A stretch of 64,000 nt of DNA from Paraphysomonas bandaiensis (taxonomy: Eukaryota; Chrysophyceae), in the NCBI GenBank assembly GCA_965644295.1, contig CBFFRP010000620.1:1-64000 (forward strand), written 5' to 3'. The first letter of the stretch is position 1. Each line of letters opens with the position of its first letter. A program made the position numbers and the translations under genes. Shown one piece after another: positions 8,272 to 19,217 of this stretch. The notes beneath the pieces were generated by a model. That model did no database searches. It was not told the origin of the DNA and saw only the letters and a program-made list of their open reading frames with translations.

Positions 8272-11200
8272 AGTGCAAGATCTCGAGGACAGCGGGCTGG
8301 GCTCATCACAGAGAGCTAACAACTTCAAAGAGAGTTTGGACGAATGCCTGAAGGCCAAAGATGCTTGCGATTCTCTATCTACGCCCTCTGAAGGAGATAT
8401 TGACCGTATATTGGACGACTTGGGTGAGAGCAGCGTTGAAAGTTTGAAAGAGCGGCTCGCTGAATATCGCGATCAGCTTGATAAGTTTGATAACGAGGGG
8501 AAATCATCATCTGTACGAGCTCGCAATGTCCGAGACATGGTTGTAACTTATGAGCATGCGCTATCCAAGATCAAGGCTATCCAAGCGCAGCGTCAAGCGG
8601 GCGTTGTTACACGCGCATCGGATGGAGATATTGACCGTATATTGGACGAGTTGGGTGAGAGCAGCGTTGAAAGTTTGCAAGAGGGGCTCGCTGAATATCG
8701 CGATCAGGTTGATAAGTTTGATAAAGAAGGGAAATCATCATCTGTACGAGCTCGCAATGTCCGTGACATGGTTGCAACTTATGAGCATGCGCTATCCAAG
8801 ATCAAGGCTATTCAACCGCAGCGTCAAGCGATCGCTACGCCAAATACGGATAATACCCCATACTTTGTGCACATATTTCACGATGTGGAGAATTGTAGGT
8901 GTGAAGGGCGATTGGGTCTGAAGGCCAGAGTCCTAGTTAAATACACGTTAGAGAAGATCATGTGCGCTTTTCTCGAAGTATGGAAGCAGTGAATGTTATG
9001 GATTTCGACCGAGATCTGTCATGGAAGTGGGATTTTTGCATCAGGCGCGACAGCAATAATGTTTTTCACCCATCGAAATCTTTCGTTCGAGATATGGACA
9101 CTGTTGGGGCAGTACTTATCGATGTGCCGGGTATAAAGAAAGGAGAGGTTGATAAGCGCATTGAGCGTAACATGAGAGCATTTGTAGCTGATTACCAAAA
9201 AATGAATGACGATGCGAAACAAAAAACTGCAGCTGTCCTCATTGCCAGTGATGGTGACTACTCCTCTGTTGTAGACGATTTGAAACGGATGGGTATACTT
9301 GTGATTTTAATTTATGATCCCGCGGAATGTTCTGATGTTTTCAAATCCATTGTGAGTCCTCGCTACTCTCTAGGTGTGTGGCAAGAAATCCTTGGTGCCA
9401 GTAAACCTATGGCGTCTGGAGTTAATAACACTACTGTGGAAATATTTGGAAACCCACAGAATGATAAGGAGTATGCCTCTCTAGTTTTTGCTCTTGCCGA
9501 TTTCATGTATGTAAGGGGACAGGCCAGCCGTTTCTATCCCGTTGACATGAGAGAGCTAATTAGAGATAAACTAGAAATCGGGGCGATTAATACTAAGTAT
9601 GGGGGCTTGGACAGTTTTTGTGGTAGAAGTAATGGAGCTCTTTGCTACCAGGCTAATAATCAGGGAGGATTAGTTTCTGTAGCTTTGCACTTTCTACTGG
9701 AGTTTTGGGTACGCTTAGAGGGGGGAAAGGTTCCCGCCAATCGATTGGGTACGTTATTATTGCACTTTTTAAAGTCGTATTCCTATTCTTATTTACTTTG
9801 AAGTCTGGCTGCTAATTGTGATGCATGTAGGTGAATTCTATAAGAATTTTTCACGGTGCGCCGAAAAAAATGTGGTCAAAAACCAATTTAGAGAAAGTGG
9901 GGGGGCTCCTGCACTCTGTTCTGCCACTGGTGGAAGTATGATATGGATCCAGTGTCCCGACGATAGCACCGTGAATGCACAGGTAACAGTGACGAGACTA
10001 CCAATTCGTGCATGTGGACTATTAGCTGGCTACTACACCACAACCACCTCAAGTACCTCTCAAAGCCAACTGTTGATGACAACATGTTGCTTAAGGTGTC
10101 ACCCGATGTCGTATTGAAGCTGTGTACTGATTCTCAGGGACCGTATTAGCGACTATCGATTAATCACTTTGAATCTTCACAGCAACCAATTTCTGATCCA
10201 GATGCTCTGTTGAAAGAAAGCAAATTGTGTGTAGATAAGTTTCTAAGTGGCCTACAGATCTCACCACTAGCCGAAGTGCCGGTGCCACGCTCAGTTCTTC
10301 TGGGTGACACTGAATTGCGAACGATAAGGAAACAATATCAAGTGTACTGCAATGTGTACAGGCGTAGGCAGGAGAACACGTGTGGCGATGATGCCATTTT
10401 TATGCTTCTTCCTAAACATATGTCAGCAGGACCGAATGTACCGGCGAATCGATCTCCTCGACGACACCCAAATAAGAGTGCTTATGATATAGAGGCATTT
10501 ACGCATTCACACCTAGTGAAACTAGGCATCAACCGCGATACTCATATTGTGACATATTGAACATACGAAAGGAACCAGTGCTACATGCTTATATCGTGCT
10601 ATCTATCTCGAGATGCACTTGACCAGGATAGGAGAAACAGGCTCCTCAATTCATTTTGTGAATCACTGCCTAGTCCTGAAGCGCGTGAAGTTGAGTCTAT
10701 TAAGCTTATTTATCCTTCCAGAAATGCGGAGGGGGCGGAAAAAGTCATGGATCGTATTAACGAACTTCGTCATTGCGAACGGGAATTAGATGTATTCGAT
10801 GCCCCGGGTGGTCCTCCAGACACTTCCTCCTACCGCCCTGCTGTCGAACGATTCGTTTTTATGGATGCAGTCTGGCGCTTTTTGATTAGTGAGATCAATG
10901 ATATTGCACCTGGATTACAGCTCAAAATATCTCAGCGTCAACAAAAGCGCGTCATAGCTGTACGTGGTCTAGAAAAGATGGTTGAGATTGCGGAGACACG
11001 TTTAAGAGAACGGCGTCGGAAAATATTGGAAAAAGCCATTGCAATTCCGAAGGAAAAACAGAGCGAGGACGTCAATGACGCACTTAATGACAACCTGAAC
11101 TCAATTTTTTCCAGCTGGTTTAGAGCATATGATCCTGTCCAAGACGGTACGTATTCGCTGGATACTGGATCCAACACTAACGAAACGTCTGTTTCTAGTG

Positions 11201-14084
11201 TAAGTTTGGGTAGTAATGCAATCCTCATTTCGTCGTTAATGGTATCGTATGTAGTCTACATCAGTCCGGATGCCTCTGGCGAAATTCTATGTAGGACAGA
11301 GAGAGGTTTGTATTTTGGCTCTGCATGAACGCCAGGACCAATGGCAGCTCCTTGTCAAAACAGCCCAAAATATTATTGACAGCTTTACAAGGAGAGAAAT
11401 ATCTGTAAAGGGTGAAAATCCGACTAGATTCAAAAAAGCACTCAGTAAATTTGATCTATTGTCTTATAAATATATATGACAAGGACACCAAGAATATTAT
11501 TTTGCATGGTGCCAGGGAATCGGTTTTGGGAGCAAGTGCTTACATTGAACAAGAAATGACTGGACAGCAGCCCGAGTCTGCCGATATAGACTGTTCGGAA
11601 TTCCCGCATAGCGATAGAATTGCCAGATATCTTCGTCGAGATGGTGAGGGATGTACTTTAGCACATTTACAGAACTTTGTGTCTCAGACTTTTAAATCGA
11701 TGACTCTAACGATAGGCTCACAGTGAATCAGATTCCAACAACTCCACAATTCTTACGCTTCGTGGTCCTCAAAAAATGATACCAGCAGCTATTGAGGCAA
11801 CGAAGGCGAAATTACGAAAAAATGTAGCTGATCTCGAATTATCAGTGGTTGACTGCTTTCACGATTATCAGGTGAACTGGTTGATGCAAAATGCGACGGA
11901 TATAGGCGACGAAAATGATACTGTGGTGGATTTTGTCAGTGAAGACTTAATTTCAACCGATGGCGATCCGCAGTTGAAATGCCAGTGCGAGATGGGTCCA
12001 ATATCTGTTTACGTAGTTCATTGTGATTTTATTGAGACTGCATCTTATGGATGTAACACAATTGTCAACTCCGCCAACTCACAATTGCAGCATGACGGTG
12101 GTATTGCGAAGGCAATATCAGATGCTGCTGGCCCCGAACTTGTTACACGGAGTGTAATTCCAAAAGTCATATTCCTGCTGGTGGAGCGACAGCGACGGAA
12201 TCGTATCGTTTGCATGATCACGGATTCAAGAGTATTATACATACGGTGGCTCCGGTATGGTCTTCTTCTTCTAACGATTCTGTGAGGATAGGCGAACGCA
12301 ATTTGTTGTATAATGCTGTGAAGAATGCCTTGTGTGAAGCTCAGTTAAAAGGCGCGGAGGCCGTAGCGATTCCAGGTGTTGGTATGGGTTTATTCAAGTG
12401 GCCGGTGGAAGATGCTGCGACAGAAATCGTACTTGCAATCGGAGAGTTCATTCATGACCAAACAGCGGCTGATGACGCCCAGAAATCTCTGAAAAAAATA
12501 GTTCTTTTTGACAACATTGAGTCCAGGGTATCTGCGTTCGTATCAGCACTAAAGGCATTGCAGGATCACACCATTGGTGCGTCGGTGTCTATCCCTACAC
12601 AATTCCCTCCTCCACCACCACCTTCAGTGCCTGAGTATCAGTGGTTCCGGAAAGTGTGGACTCATGAGATTTCGGAACAGCCAGATGGGGTGGTTCGTAC
12701 CGTGTATGACGAATCTTTGGTTGAGCATGTTGTTGTTCCTTATGATTATGATCAAGTTATGCAAATGGAGCGAGCATTTCTTGCTGGAGACTCGTCGGTT
12801 ACTCTGGTTGGTGATGCCTACGGAGCAAGAAATAATAAACAATACAAAATTGACTTCTCACTAAAAACACAAACAACGATTCCACCCTTGAATGACCTTT
12901 CTGTACGTCCGATTTTCCGCAGACCTGTAATCGATCCTAAGAATATTCCGATGTACAATGAGCGGTGTAAAGAGCAAATACTCGTTAGATCTGACATCGT
13001 TGAGAGGGTTATACCTACGAACTTAAGAACTGGTGCTTTTGTAAAAGGTCGAGATGGGATACAGACTCTAAACTCCTTACAAAGAGAGAATGGCGTGGCA
13101 ATATTCGGTAATTATTTTGTCATTTATTGTCGTGATTGGATGTAAATATATTTTGTGTAAATAGGTACCTCTGATGCGATAAAGAAAACCATGATTGCTC
13201 TCGATAGTTTCATTTTGGAAAATAAAACTTCCAACACTGTTGAATTACGTCTTCTACGAACTTCCAATATTCAATTCGAAACCGCACTTAATGAACTCCA
13301 GGAACTAAGCAGAGAAATGAATGTCGTGATCAGCTCCAGCAATGATGCCGACTGGAATGTTATTATTGAAGGTTTAGGGGAAGTTGTAGTGCTCCGGGCG
13401 CAGACAAAAGTGCTTGAATATGAGAGGAATAAAGTCTATAATGACAGCCGTGCCCTTTCTCTACCTGATACCTGGGGGTATGAGTTAACTGATGACGATT
13501 GCTTCCCTGACCCTTCACTCAAAGAGCTAGAGCCAATTAGCAGCGAGTACATCGAGGCTGCTAAATGCTTTGGAAATGACAATTTTAAGGCAGACATAGT
13601 GCGCATTGAACGTGTGCAAAACGTAGAGCTCTACCGTCTTTACGACACGAAGCGCAAAGAGGTTGCTCGTAAAAACGGAGGCAATGCGAATGAGATTCTT
13701 CTGAAGCATGGAACACGTTATACACTTCCGAAAACTGTCTGGAATAGTGGTTCGAGGACAAACACATATGGTTTTGATTTTCGTTGGTCTAGTGCCAATA
13801 ATTATTATGGTAGAGGATCGTACTTTACTGACGATACTGCTGGTTACGCTAATAGCTACTCGTATAAATGCGAGAACTCAGACGAAAGACAGATTTTTCT
13901 GGCATATGTCGCCCAGGGTTGTATTGAGCAGAAGGATACCACAGATAGCAACATAAAAACCCCTTCAGCGGGTTACCAGTCTGTGCGTGGTCCGATTGAT
14001 GGGTCTATTCAAGGGCTTATTGTTTACGAACTGCATCAAAGCTATCCTGCTTACGTTGTTACGTACAAAAGAGCGCCCAAGTAA
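8264..14084 (+). CDS. NYN-macro-WWE-KH-PARP fusion protein
   Basis: Multi-exon gene. Product in order: two 77-aa-spaced helical repeats; NYN/PIN-like RNase domain (about 8860-9390) with HDVENC, then IDVPGIKKGEVDKR and LIASDGDYSSVV, the usual Asp positions; a winged-helix/LOTUS-like stretch (about 9480-9980); linker; macro domain (about 12000-12560) with NTIVNSAN and HDGGIAKAISDAAG; WWE domain (about 12640-12860); KH-like segment with VKGRDG; PARP catalytic domain (about 13600-14084) with LLKHGT, YYGRGSYFTDDTAGYA and a PARP14-like C-terminus. The catalytic-Glu position looks like Gly, arguing against polymer synthesis. Phase-consistent introns: 9749-9830, 9983-10053, 10111-10182, 10549-10626, 11242-11299, 11405-11483, 11681-11723, 13108-13164. 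The frame change near 8895-8990 could be a 62-bp intron (8895-8956) or a frameshift. A one-base frame change near 12155 inside the macro domain has no intron solution. Start taken from the MITE-borne ATG. Confidence 0.7.
8393..8830 (+). repeat. In-frame tandem duplication in the PARP-fusion N-terminus
   Basis: Positions 8393-8600 and 8624-8830 are near-identical with a 231-bp period (77 codons), giving two copies of a helical, charged segment starting GDIDRILD. Only a handful of substitutions separate them, so the duplication is recent. Confidence 0.9.
12100..12180 (+). other. Frame break inside the macro domain
   Basis: The upstream frame reads macro-domain residues to DAAGPELVTRS; the next part, HIPAGGATATESYRLHDHGF, is in another frame. 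The loop between them also looks several residues short compared with typical macro domains. No GT-AG intron can bridge the two without removing conserved residues. Either a real small deletion or an assembly error. Confidence 0.65.
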
Positions 14085-14119
14085 CTAGGTGAGCTGTAGT
14101 ACTATGCAATTGGTTGAAC

Positions 14120-14325
14120 TAGGGTTAGGGTACTAGTTTATACTTCCTTTTCTTTATATATACTCTTGACTTAATAATTCTGTTTTCTCCGTACTATTCG
14201 ATTAGGGTTAGTTTTAGGGTTAGGGTTAGGGTACTAGTTTATTCTTCCTTTTCTTTATATACTCTTGACTTAATAATTCTGTTTTCTCCATACTATTCGA
14301 TTAGGGTTAGGGTTATTGAAAATTG
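14120..14325. repeat. TTAGGG-type repeats in a tandem duplication
   Basis: Short runs of ttaggg lie at about 14119-14131, 14203-14233 and 14311-14325. They separate two copies (about 101-bp period) of a segment beginning ggtactagtttat and ending tactattcgattag. The motif matches the common eukaryotic telomere repeat, but the DNA on both sides is ordinary, so it is interstitial. Confidence 0.8.
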
Positions 14326-14565
14326 CTCATTTTAAGCTAGATCACAGAGAGAATTTGTCGTAAGACTGTAGATAGATTTATTAATATCATCGTTTACATG
14401 AAGTTGTGATAACCAACACTAACTCATTTCAATCCATGCATAATATCCTACATATGCGAACCTCTCGTTACTGAACATATCTTGAAAGATCACGTAAGCA
14501 CAACAAACAGTGGATTGACGCTGAGTCGTAATTGTAACTACTTCAAATTGATATCCACTACGAAA
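14326..14565. other. Gap between TTAGGG repeats and LTR
   Basis: About 240 bp without a recognised gene; it forms the flank of the retrotransposon. The last five bases before the LTR (cgaaa) are not repeated at the other end. Confidence 0.5.
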
Positions 14566-15020
14566 TGTGATGTTTCTGAGAACTAGAAACACGTGAAAGA
14601 CAAAAAGCTCTCTCTAAAAACGTTTTAACAGATTTAAAGTGCACGCCAGCGGGCTGCTACACTGTTAAGCCTACCAGCGGGTAGAACTCCTCCACACAAA
14701 CGCAAACCGCGAATGAGCTTAATTGAATCGTTATTAAAACGTTATATAGAAAGAATGAGTAACACAGCTATACATCTCTACAGTGTAACACACACATACA
14801 CATACATCATGTTCAGCATTTCACTTCAACACACAACACACCCGATTAGAAGTATTTTATCCGGTATGTATGTACAGCTTCAACACTCTGAGAGTAGAAA
14901 CTGAAAATAAAACTGAAAACTGAAAATACTAAAACACTCTGTACGTGTTAGAGAGTACAACAGAAGAGTAACATATCATACTACTAATAACGCAGTATAA
15001 GTAACCAGTACTGCGTGACA
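14566..15020 (-). repeat. 3' LTR of the retrotransposon
   Basis: 455 bp, matching 20906-21361 with a few substitutions and one single-base indel in an A run. TG...CA ends are present. It lies downstream of pol, next to the polypurine tract. Confidence 0.93.
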
Positions 15021-15038
15021 CTACCCTCTTTTCCCCCC
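15021..15038 (-). promoter_or_regulatory. Polypurine tract
   Basis: In element sense the sequence ggggggaaaagagggtag directly precedes the 3' LTR. This is the expected site and composition for the plus-strand primer of reverse transcription. Confidence 0.85.
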
Positions 15039-15251
15039 AGCTGAAGAAATTAGATTGTGAATACAGATACTGTGATTCATGTATGCAAATACTTAAATCG
15101 GCCATACTAGATAGCGTCATTCTAAGTATAAGCAAACAAAATCAGATTCAAACATATTAGATTGAAAATAAACTAGATAGACAAGGTAGTATTGTAATAG
15201 AAATAAAAGAATATTATAAATATGATTTCAAAATAGAAGAATAAAACCTGT

Positions 15252-18200
15252 TTACAAGAGTATATCAGGAAATCTCTTGCAAAACTCCGCATCGACCAAC
15301 ACCATAATAGAAGAGTCAAATGTAGTAACTCGACCGTAGCAATGAACGTCATAGGCACTCCATTCATATGTAGACCGAAACAAAGGGCAATATAGATCAA
15401 TACGCAATTTACGACGACCCGCCCACCGTACATAGTTACACTCCACAACATAAATAGTCGTATAACAATTCGGTAAGTCTAGTGTATCATAAAAATCGGC
15501 ACCCCAAGCACGCAAATCTACATAAATAGTTTGACCAGGAGACACTCCCTCAATAGGAATACGTTTCATACGAGTACGTTCAGCTTTAGCCATGGTAGCA
15601 GTAAATAGTAACGGAAAAAGATATGGTCGTTGTTCACAGTATAATTGGAAATGTGAAGTAGAGGAAATATCTAGGGACCATGGTATCCACAACAAAGAAC
15701 CATCCTCAAACTGTACTTGAAAATCCATTGTAGTACGCACTTCAGGATCTCCTCTATGAGCAACGATAGAACGCACTGTATGTTGGTTGAAATCAATTTG
15801 GGCTACACGATATGCATCATCAAGTGTTCCAAAGAACGGTTTAAGCCATGACATGTGCAATACCACTTCAAAACGCATGACAATATGAACACATGTAACA
15901 TCAGCTTTATAAGTTGACACCACTTCATAAGGTCCCTTAAAACGAGGATATAACTTCGTAGGCTTGTGGCGCTTTGGATTTAATTGGAATAATACAAGTT
16001 GGCCCGGTTGATATTGGGTTAAGCTCTCAACTGGCGTCTTAGATTTACGCTTGTTTTGTATCTTACGCTGAACCTCATTTGCAATTTCACGAATCGTCTC
16101 AAGATGTTCATTAAACTTGGCAATATACTCCATAGAGCTACTCACATTAACATTATCCGTTAATTTAAAGTATGGCATAGCAGCAGTACCAAATGTAAAC
16201 TCAAATGGCGACAAACCAGTCTCACTACTAACTTCATCATTAAGAATGAACTGAATCAGTAAGTAACATTCTGGATCTCCCCATACATCCTGTAAACGTT
16301 CATCATGCACCAATGCACTTAGAAACCTTAGCGTCTCTTGATGAGTTCTCTCAACCATATTTGATTCATGTCGATCTACTAAAGACATTCGAAAACGCAC
16401 ACCAAACCATTTCAAAAGCAATTGTACAACCTCTGCTGTAATATTAGATCCAGGATCTGATATCATAACTTCTGATATTCCATATGTAACAAAATAACTG
16501 AACAATGCACGTGCAACTCCAACCGCTTTGTAATCCTTAGCTGGATAAAGACCGATTAAACGAGAAGGCATCTGTTTGACAACATGTATGCAGCAATGTC
16601 CATACTTGTCCGGCGGTGAAACTGTAAGCGTATCAAAACCTACAAATTGACGACAATGCTCTGAGTCAAGTGCTCTAATCGGCGCTTGTAATGAAGTACT
16701 CATACCCGCATTCAGTTTCTGGCATATTGGACAACGATCAATCAAATCTTGAATAACTTCCGTAGTTATTGTATGTCCAGGAAATACTTTGGACAATTTC
16801 AACCATGTCCTCTTAGTACCATGATGCCCCATACGACCGTTATGAACCAAATCAAACGCTTCCTTAACTGATTTAGGCCGTAAATTTTGACTCGCTAGTT
16901 CTTCCAGAGCTGCTATGATCTCTGAAGAAAATACAGCACAACATGCTATATCATCTGATTCAGAACTCCATTCTCCTATACAATTTAATTCAATCAGTTG
17001 ATCCTCCGGTAGCAAATCTGTATTCTCAAATATAACAATTTCCCCATATATTAGACTCTCCTCAGGAAAACAGTCTATACTTATGGACAACAACATAACA
17101 TGAGCCACAGCCGATTCCTGATCTTTACGAGATAACCAATCAGCAAATCTGTTTAACTTTCCCTTGAAATGAAGCAAGTCGAAATTGAAATTCTGTATAA
17201 ACATCCGCATGCGTACTATTCTGTCAACAACCGAAACTTCCATCCATTTAAGATTGGCGTGATCCGTCATGATCGTGAACTTTTTACCTCTCAAATAATA
17301 CGACAAAGCATATACACAAAAGAATATTCCAAAACACTCCTTGTCAATAGTGGACCACTTCAATGTTGGTTCCGAAAATTTCTTCGACACCATTGCAATT
17401 ACTTGATAGAATTCTTGACCATTGGCGTCAATGAAAATTTGTAACAACACACCTCCACATGCATAAAACGAAGCATCTGTCATCAAGATCCATCTTAAAG
17501 AATAGTCGGGATGATACAGAGTAAGAGATTTTAAAATCGCCTCTTTAAATCTACTAAATTCCTCCCTGTAATTTACTTTCCAACAATTCTCATTCCAGTC
17601 AAAATTCTTCTTCGTCATGTCATGTAACTTATGAGTAAGGTCACTATATAACGGAATAAAAGGTTTAAAATATATTGCCGCTCCAAGAAATCTCTGCATT
17701 TGTTTCGTCTTGTTTTTCCCTTCTGGAAATTCAATTGCAGTTACTGATAATTTTCGGGCCTCAGTTAATTGGTAAGTGTTGTCCTTACAAAGATAGCCGA
17801 AAAATTCCACTGATGAATAGCCAAATTTGCTTTTCGACAATTTCAACACGACGTTATAATAAGTACATTTTTTAATAACTTTCTTGAACTTCTCAATAGC
17901 ATCCTGATAGTCATGCGCTAACACCAGTAAGTTGTCAAATATCACTACCATCCACTCTGAGAATTCATTGAAAATATCAGACACTACATGCATCAAAACT
18001 CCACTTGCCGGAGAAACTCCCTCTGGCATAAACTTTGGTTCGAACTGACCCCATGGAGTTTGAACTGACAACAGTGCTGAAACTGATTCATGAAGTCTAA
18101 TCCCATGGAAAGCATTACATATATCCAAATCAATGAACACCTTATACCCAGCTGCTTTATGTAATTCTTTTATAACATCTGGTATGGGATAATGCGGACT

Positions 18201-19214
18201 TTCAATCTCTAAATTAACACGCCTGTAATCACCACATATTCGAATAAAAGGTTTCGTAGCCTTGGGTGCTACTACAATTGGAGATGCATAAGGACTCGTA
18301 CTGGGACGATAAAAGTATCCGCACATCCTATTGAACTCCTCCTTCGTACGTTCATATAACATAGGTGGTATCCTTCTCATATTCTTGGGTTTAATTCTAT
18401 CAGGAATAGTACTTTTCACCTTTAATTTTAACTCAGGAACATGCTGAATTCCAGTCCACTCTCTAGGAACAAAAACATCAACTGCATCCTCTCTCAAAAC
18501 TCTCAATATATCAGTTTGTTGAGCGAAATCAGGATGTACTTTTGATTCTAGTTCACTAAAATATTTCTCCCTAGCCTCATCCACTGACTGTTCCAAAAAA
18601 GTCACTAAACTTCCAAAACTACATGGTTCAGGGATCATATCATCTTCCTCTGACTGTTCTGGAATTGGATTCTCCCATGGATTACAGACTGGTCCTGACG
18701 ACATATATCTCCTAAGTTCGTCAATGTCATCCCCAATATTGGCAAGAACTTCTATTTCACTTAAATTAACAGATTGTTCAACACTCAGTGATGCTTTCTT
18801 AATCATATTCATAAATAGTTCGGAAAAATGCTCACAGATTGCCGGTAATCCTATAATAATGTCCTTTGCCAAACCGTCCAAAACATACAGTGAAAGTTGT
18901 GCTTTGTAGGTCTTACCATCATCTTCAAAAGCAATTGTAACAGGAATATACCCTTGTAGTTCAATCTGATGTCCGTCTGCTACTTTGACCCTCAATTTTT
19001 TATGTACCATATCCTTTAACAATTTGTCCCCACACTTCTTAACAAAATTTGATGAAATAAAATTATCCGAAGATGATCCGGAATCAAATAAAACCATTTC
19101 CACATTAATCTTATCACCACAGTTATTTATTATCATTCCTTGCCTATGTACAGCATTACGAAATCTGCTGGAAGTATCATTGTAATTTCGCATAGCTGCT
19201 ATCACTGATTGTGC
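15252..19214 (-). CDS. pol: Pol polyprotein: protease, RT, RNase H, integrase, chromo-like
   Basis: About 1,320 residues, continuing in the gag frame straight after gag's UGA. Protease with LFDSGSSSDNFIS (DSG rather than DTG). Reverse transcriptase with FIDLDICNAFHG, FMPEGVSPASG and the box VVIFDNLLVLA, where YxDD is replaced by FDN. RNase H with MTDASFYACGG and TDHANLKW. Integrase with an HHCC zinc region ending RCPICQKL and D-D-E residues in GFDTLTV, SDPGSNIT and NMVERTHQE. Then a chromo-like tether (SIVAHRGDPEVRTTMDFQV) and an extra C-terminal region of about 120 residues. First in-frame ATG is at 19193, but separate initiation is less likely than read-through. FDN-type boxes are known in a Ty3 branch common in oomycetes and some algae (from memory). 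Confidence 0.9.
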   Translation of the reverse strand, partial: AQSVIAAMRNYNDTSSRFRNAVHRQGMIINNCGDKINVEMVLFDSGSSSDNFISSNFVKKCGDKLLKDMVHKKLRVKVADGHQIELQGYIPVTIAFEDDGKTYKAQLSLYVLDGLAKDIIIGLPAICEHFSELFMNMIKKASLSVEQSVNLSEIEVLANIGDDIDELRRYMSSGPVCNPWENPIPEQSEEDDMIPEPCSFGSLVTFLEQSVDEAREKYFSELESKVHPDFAQQTDILRVLREDAVDVFVPREWTGIQHVPELKLKVKSTIPDRIKPKNMRRIPPMLYERTKEEFNRMCGYFYRPSTSPYASPIVVAPKATKPFIRICGDYRRVNLEIESPHYPIPDVIKELHKAAGYKVFIDLDICNAFHGIRLHESVSALLSVQTPWGQFEPKFMPEGVSPASGVLMHVVSDIFNEFSEWMVVIFDNLLVLAHDYQDAIEKFKKVIKKCTYYNVVLKLSKSKFGYSSVEFFGYLCKDNTYQLTEARKLSVTAIEFPEGKNKTKQMQRFLGAAIYFKPFIPLYSDLTHKLHDMTKKNFDWNENCWKVNYREEFSRFKEAILKSLTLYHPDYSLRWILMTDASFYACGGVLLQIFIDANGQEFYQVIAMVSKKFSEPTLKWSTIDKECFGIFFCVYALSYYLRGKKFTIMTDHANLKWMEVSVVDRIVRMRMFIQNFNFDLLHFKGKLNRFADWLSRKDQESAVAHVMLLSISIDCFPEESLIYGEIVIFENTDLLPEDQLIELNCIGEWSSESDDIACCAVFSSEIIAALEELASQNLRPKSVKEAFDLVHNGRMGHHGTKRTWLKLSKVFPGHTITTEVIQDLIDRCPICQKLNAGMSTSLQAPIRALDSEHCRQFVGFDTLTVSPPDKYGHCCIHVVKQMPSRLIGLYPAKDYKAVGVARALFSYFVTYGISEVMISDPGSNITAEVVQLLLKWFGVRFRMSLVDRHESNMVERTHQETLRFLSALVHDERLQDVWGDPECYLLIQFILNDEVSSETGLSPFEFTFGTAAMPYFKLTDNVNVSSSMEYIAKFNEHLETIREIANEVQRKIQNKRKSKTPVESLTQYQPGQLVLFQLNPKRHKPTKLYPRFKGPYEVVSTYKADVTCVHIVMRFEVVLHMSWLKPFFGTLDDAYRVAQIDFNQHTVRSIVAHRGDPEVRTTMDFQVQFEDGSLLWIPWSLDISSTSHFQLYCEQRPYLFPLLFTATMAKAERTRMKRIPIEGVSPGQTIYVDLRAWGADFYDTLDLPNCYTTIYVVECNYVRWAGRRKLRIDLYCPLFRSTYEWSAYDVHCYGRVTTFDSSIMVLVDAEFCKRFPDILL

Positions 19215-19217
19215 TCA
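19215..19217 (-). promoter_or_regulatory. In-frame UGA between gag and pol (candidate read-through)
   Basis: The sense sequence is CTT TGA GCA CAA with no other stop until the end of pol. Gag and pol thus form one frame broken by one stop, the arrangement used by read-through retroviruses. No frameshift site is needed. A downstream pseudoknot was not assessed. Confidence 0.65.

Noticed and set aside
10140-10565. Recoded stop codons (TAG at 10147, TGA at 10558) in the PARP-fusion gene
   Set aside because: Phase-consistent introns of 72 and 78 bp remove both, and other genes in the window end in all three stops.
14120-14325. A true chromosome end
   Set aside because: Genes and unique DNA continue on both sides, and the hexamer runs are very short.
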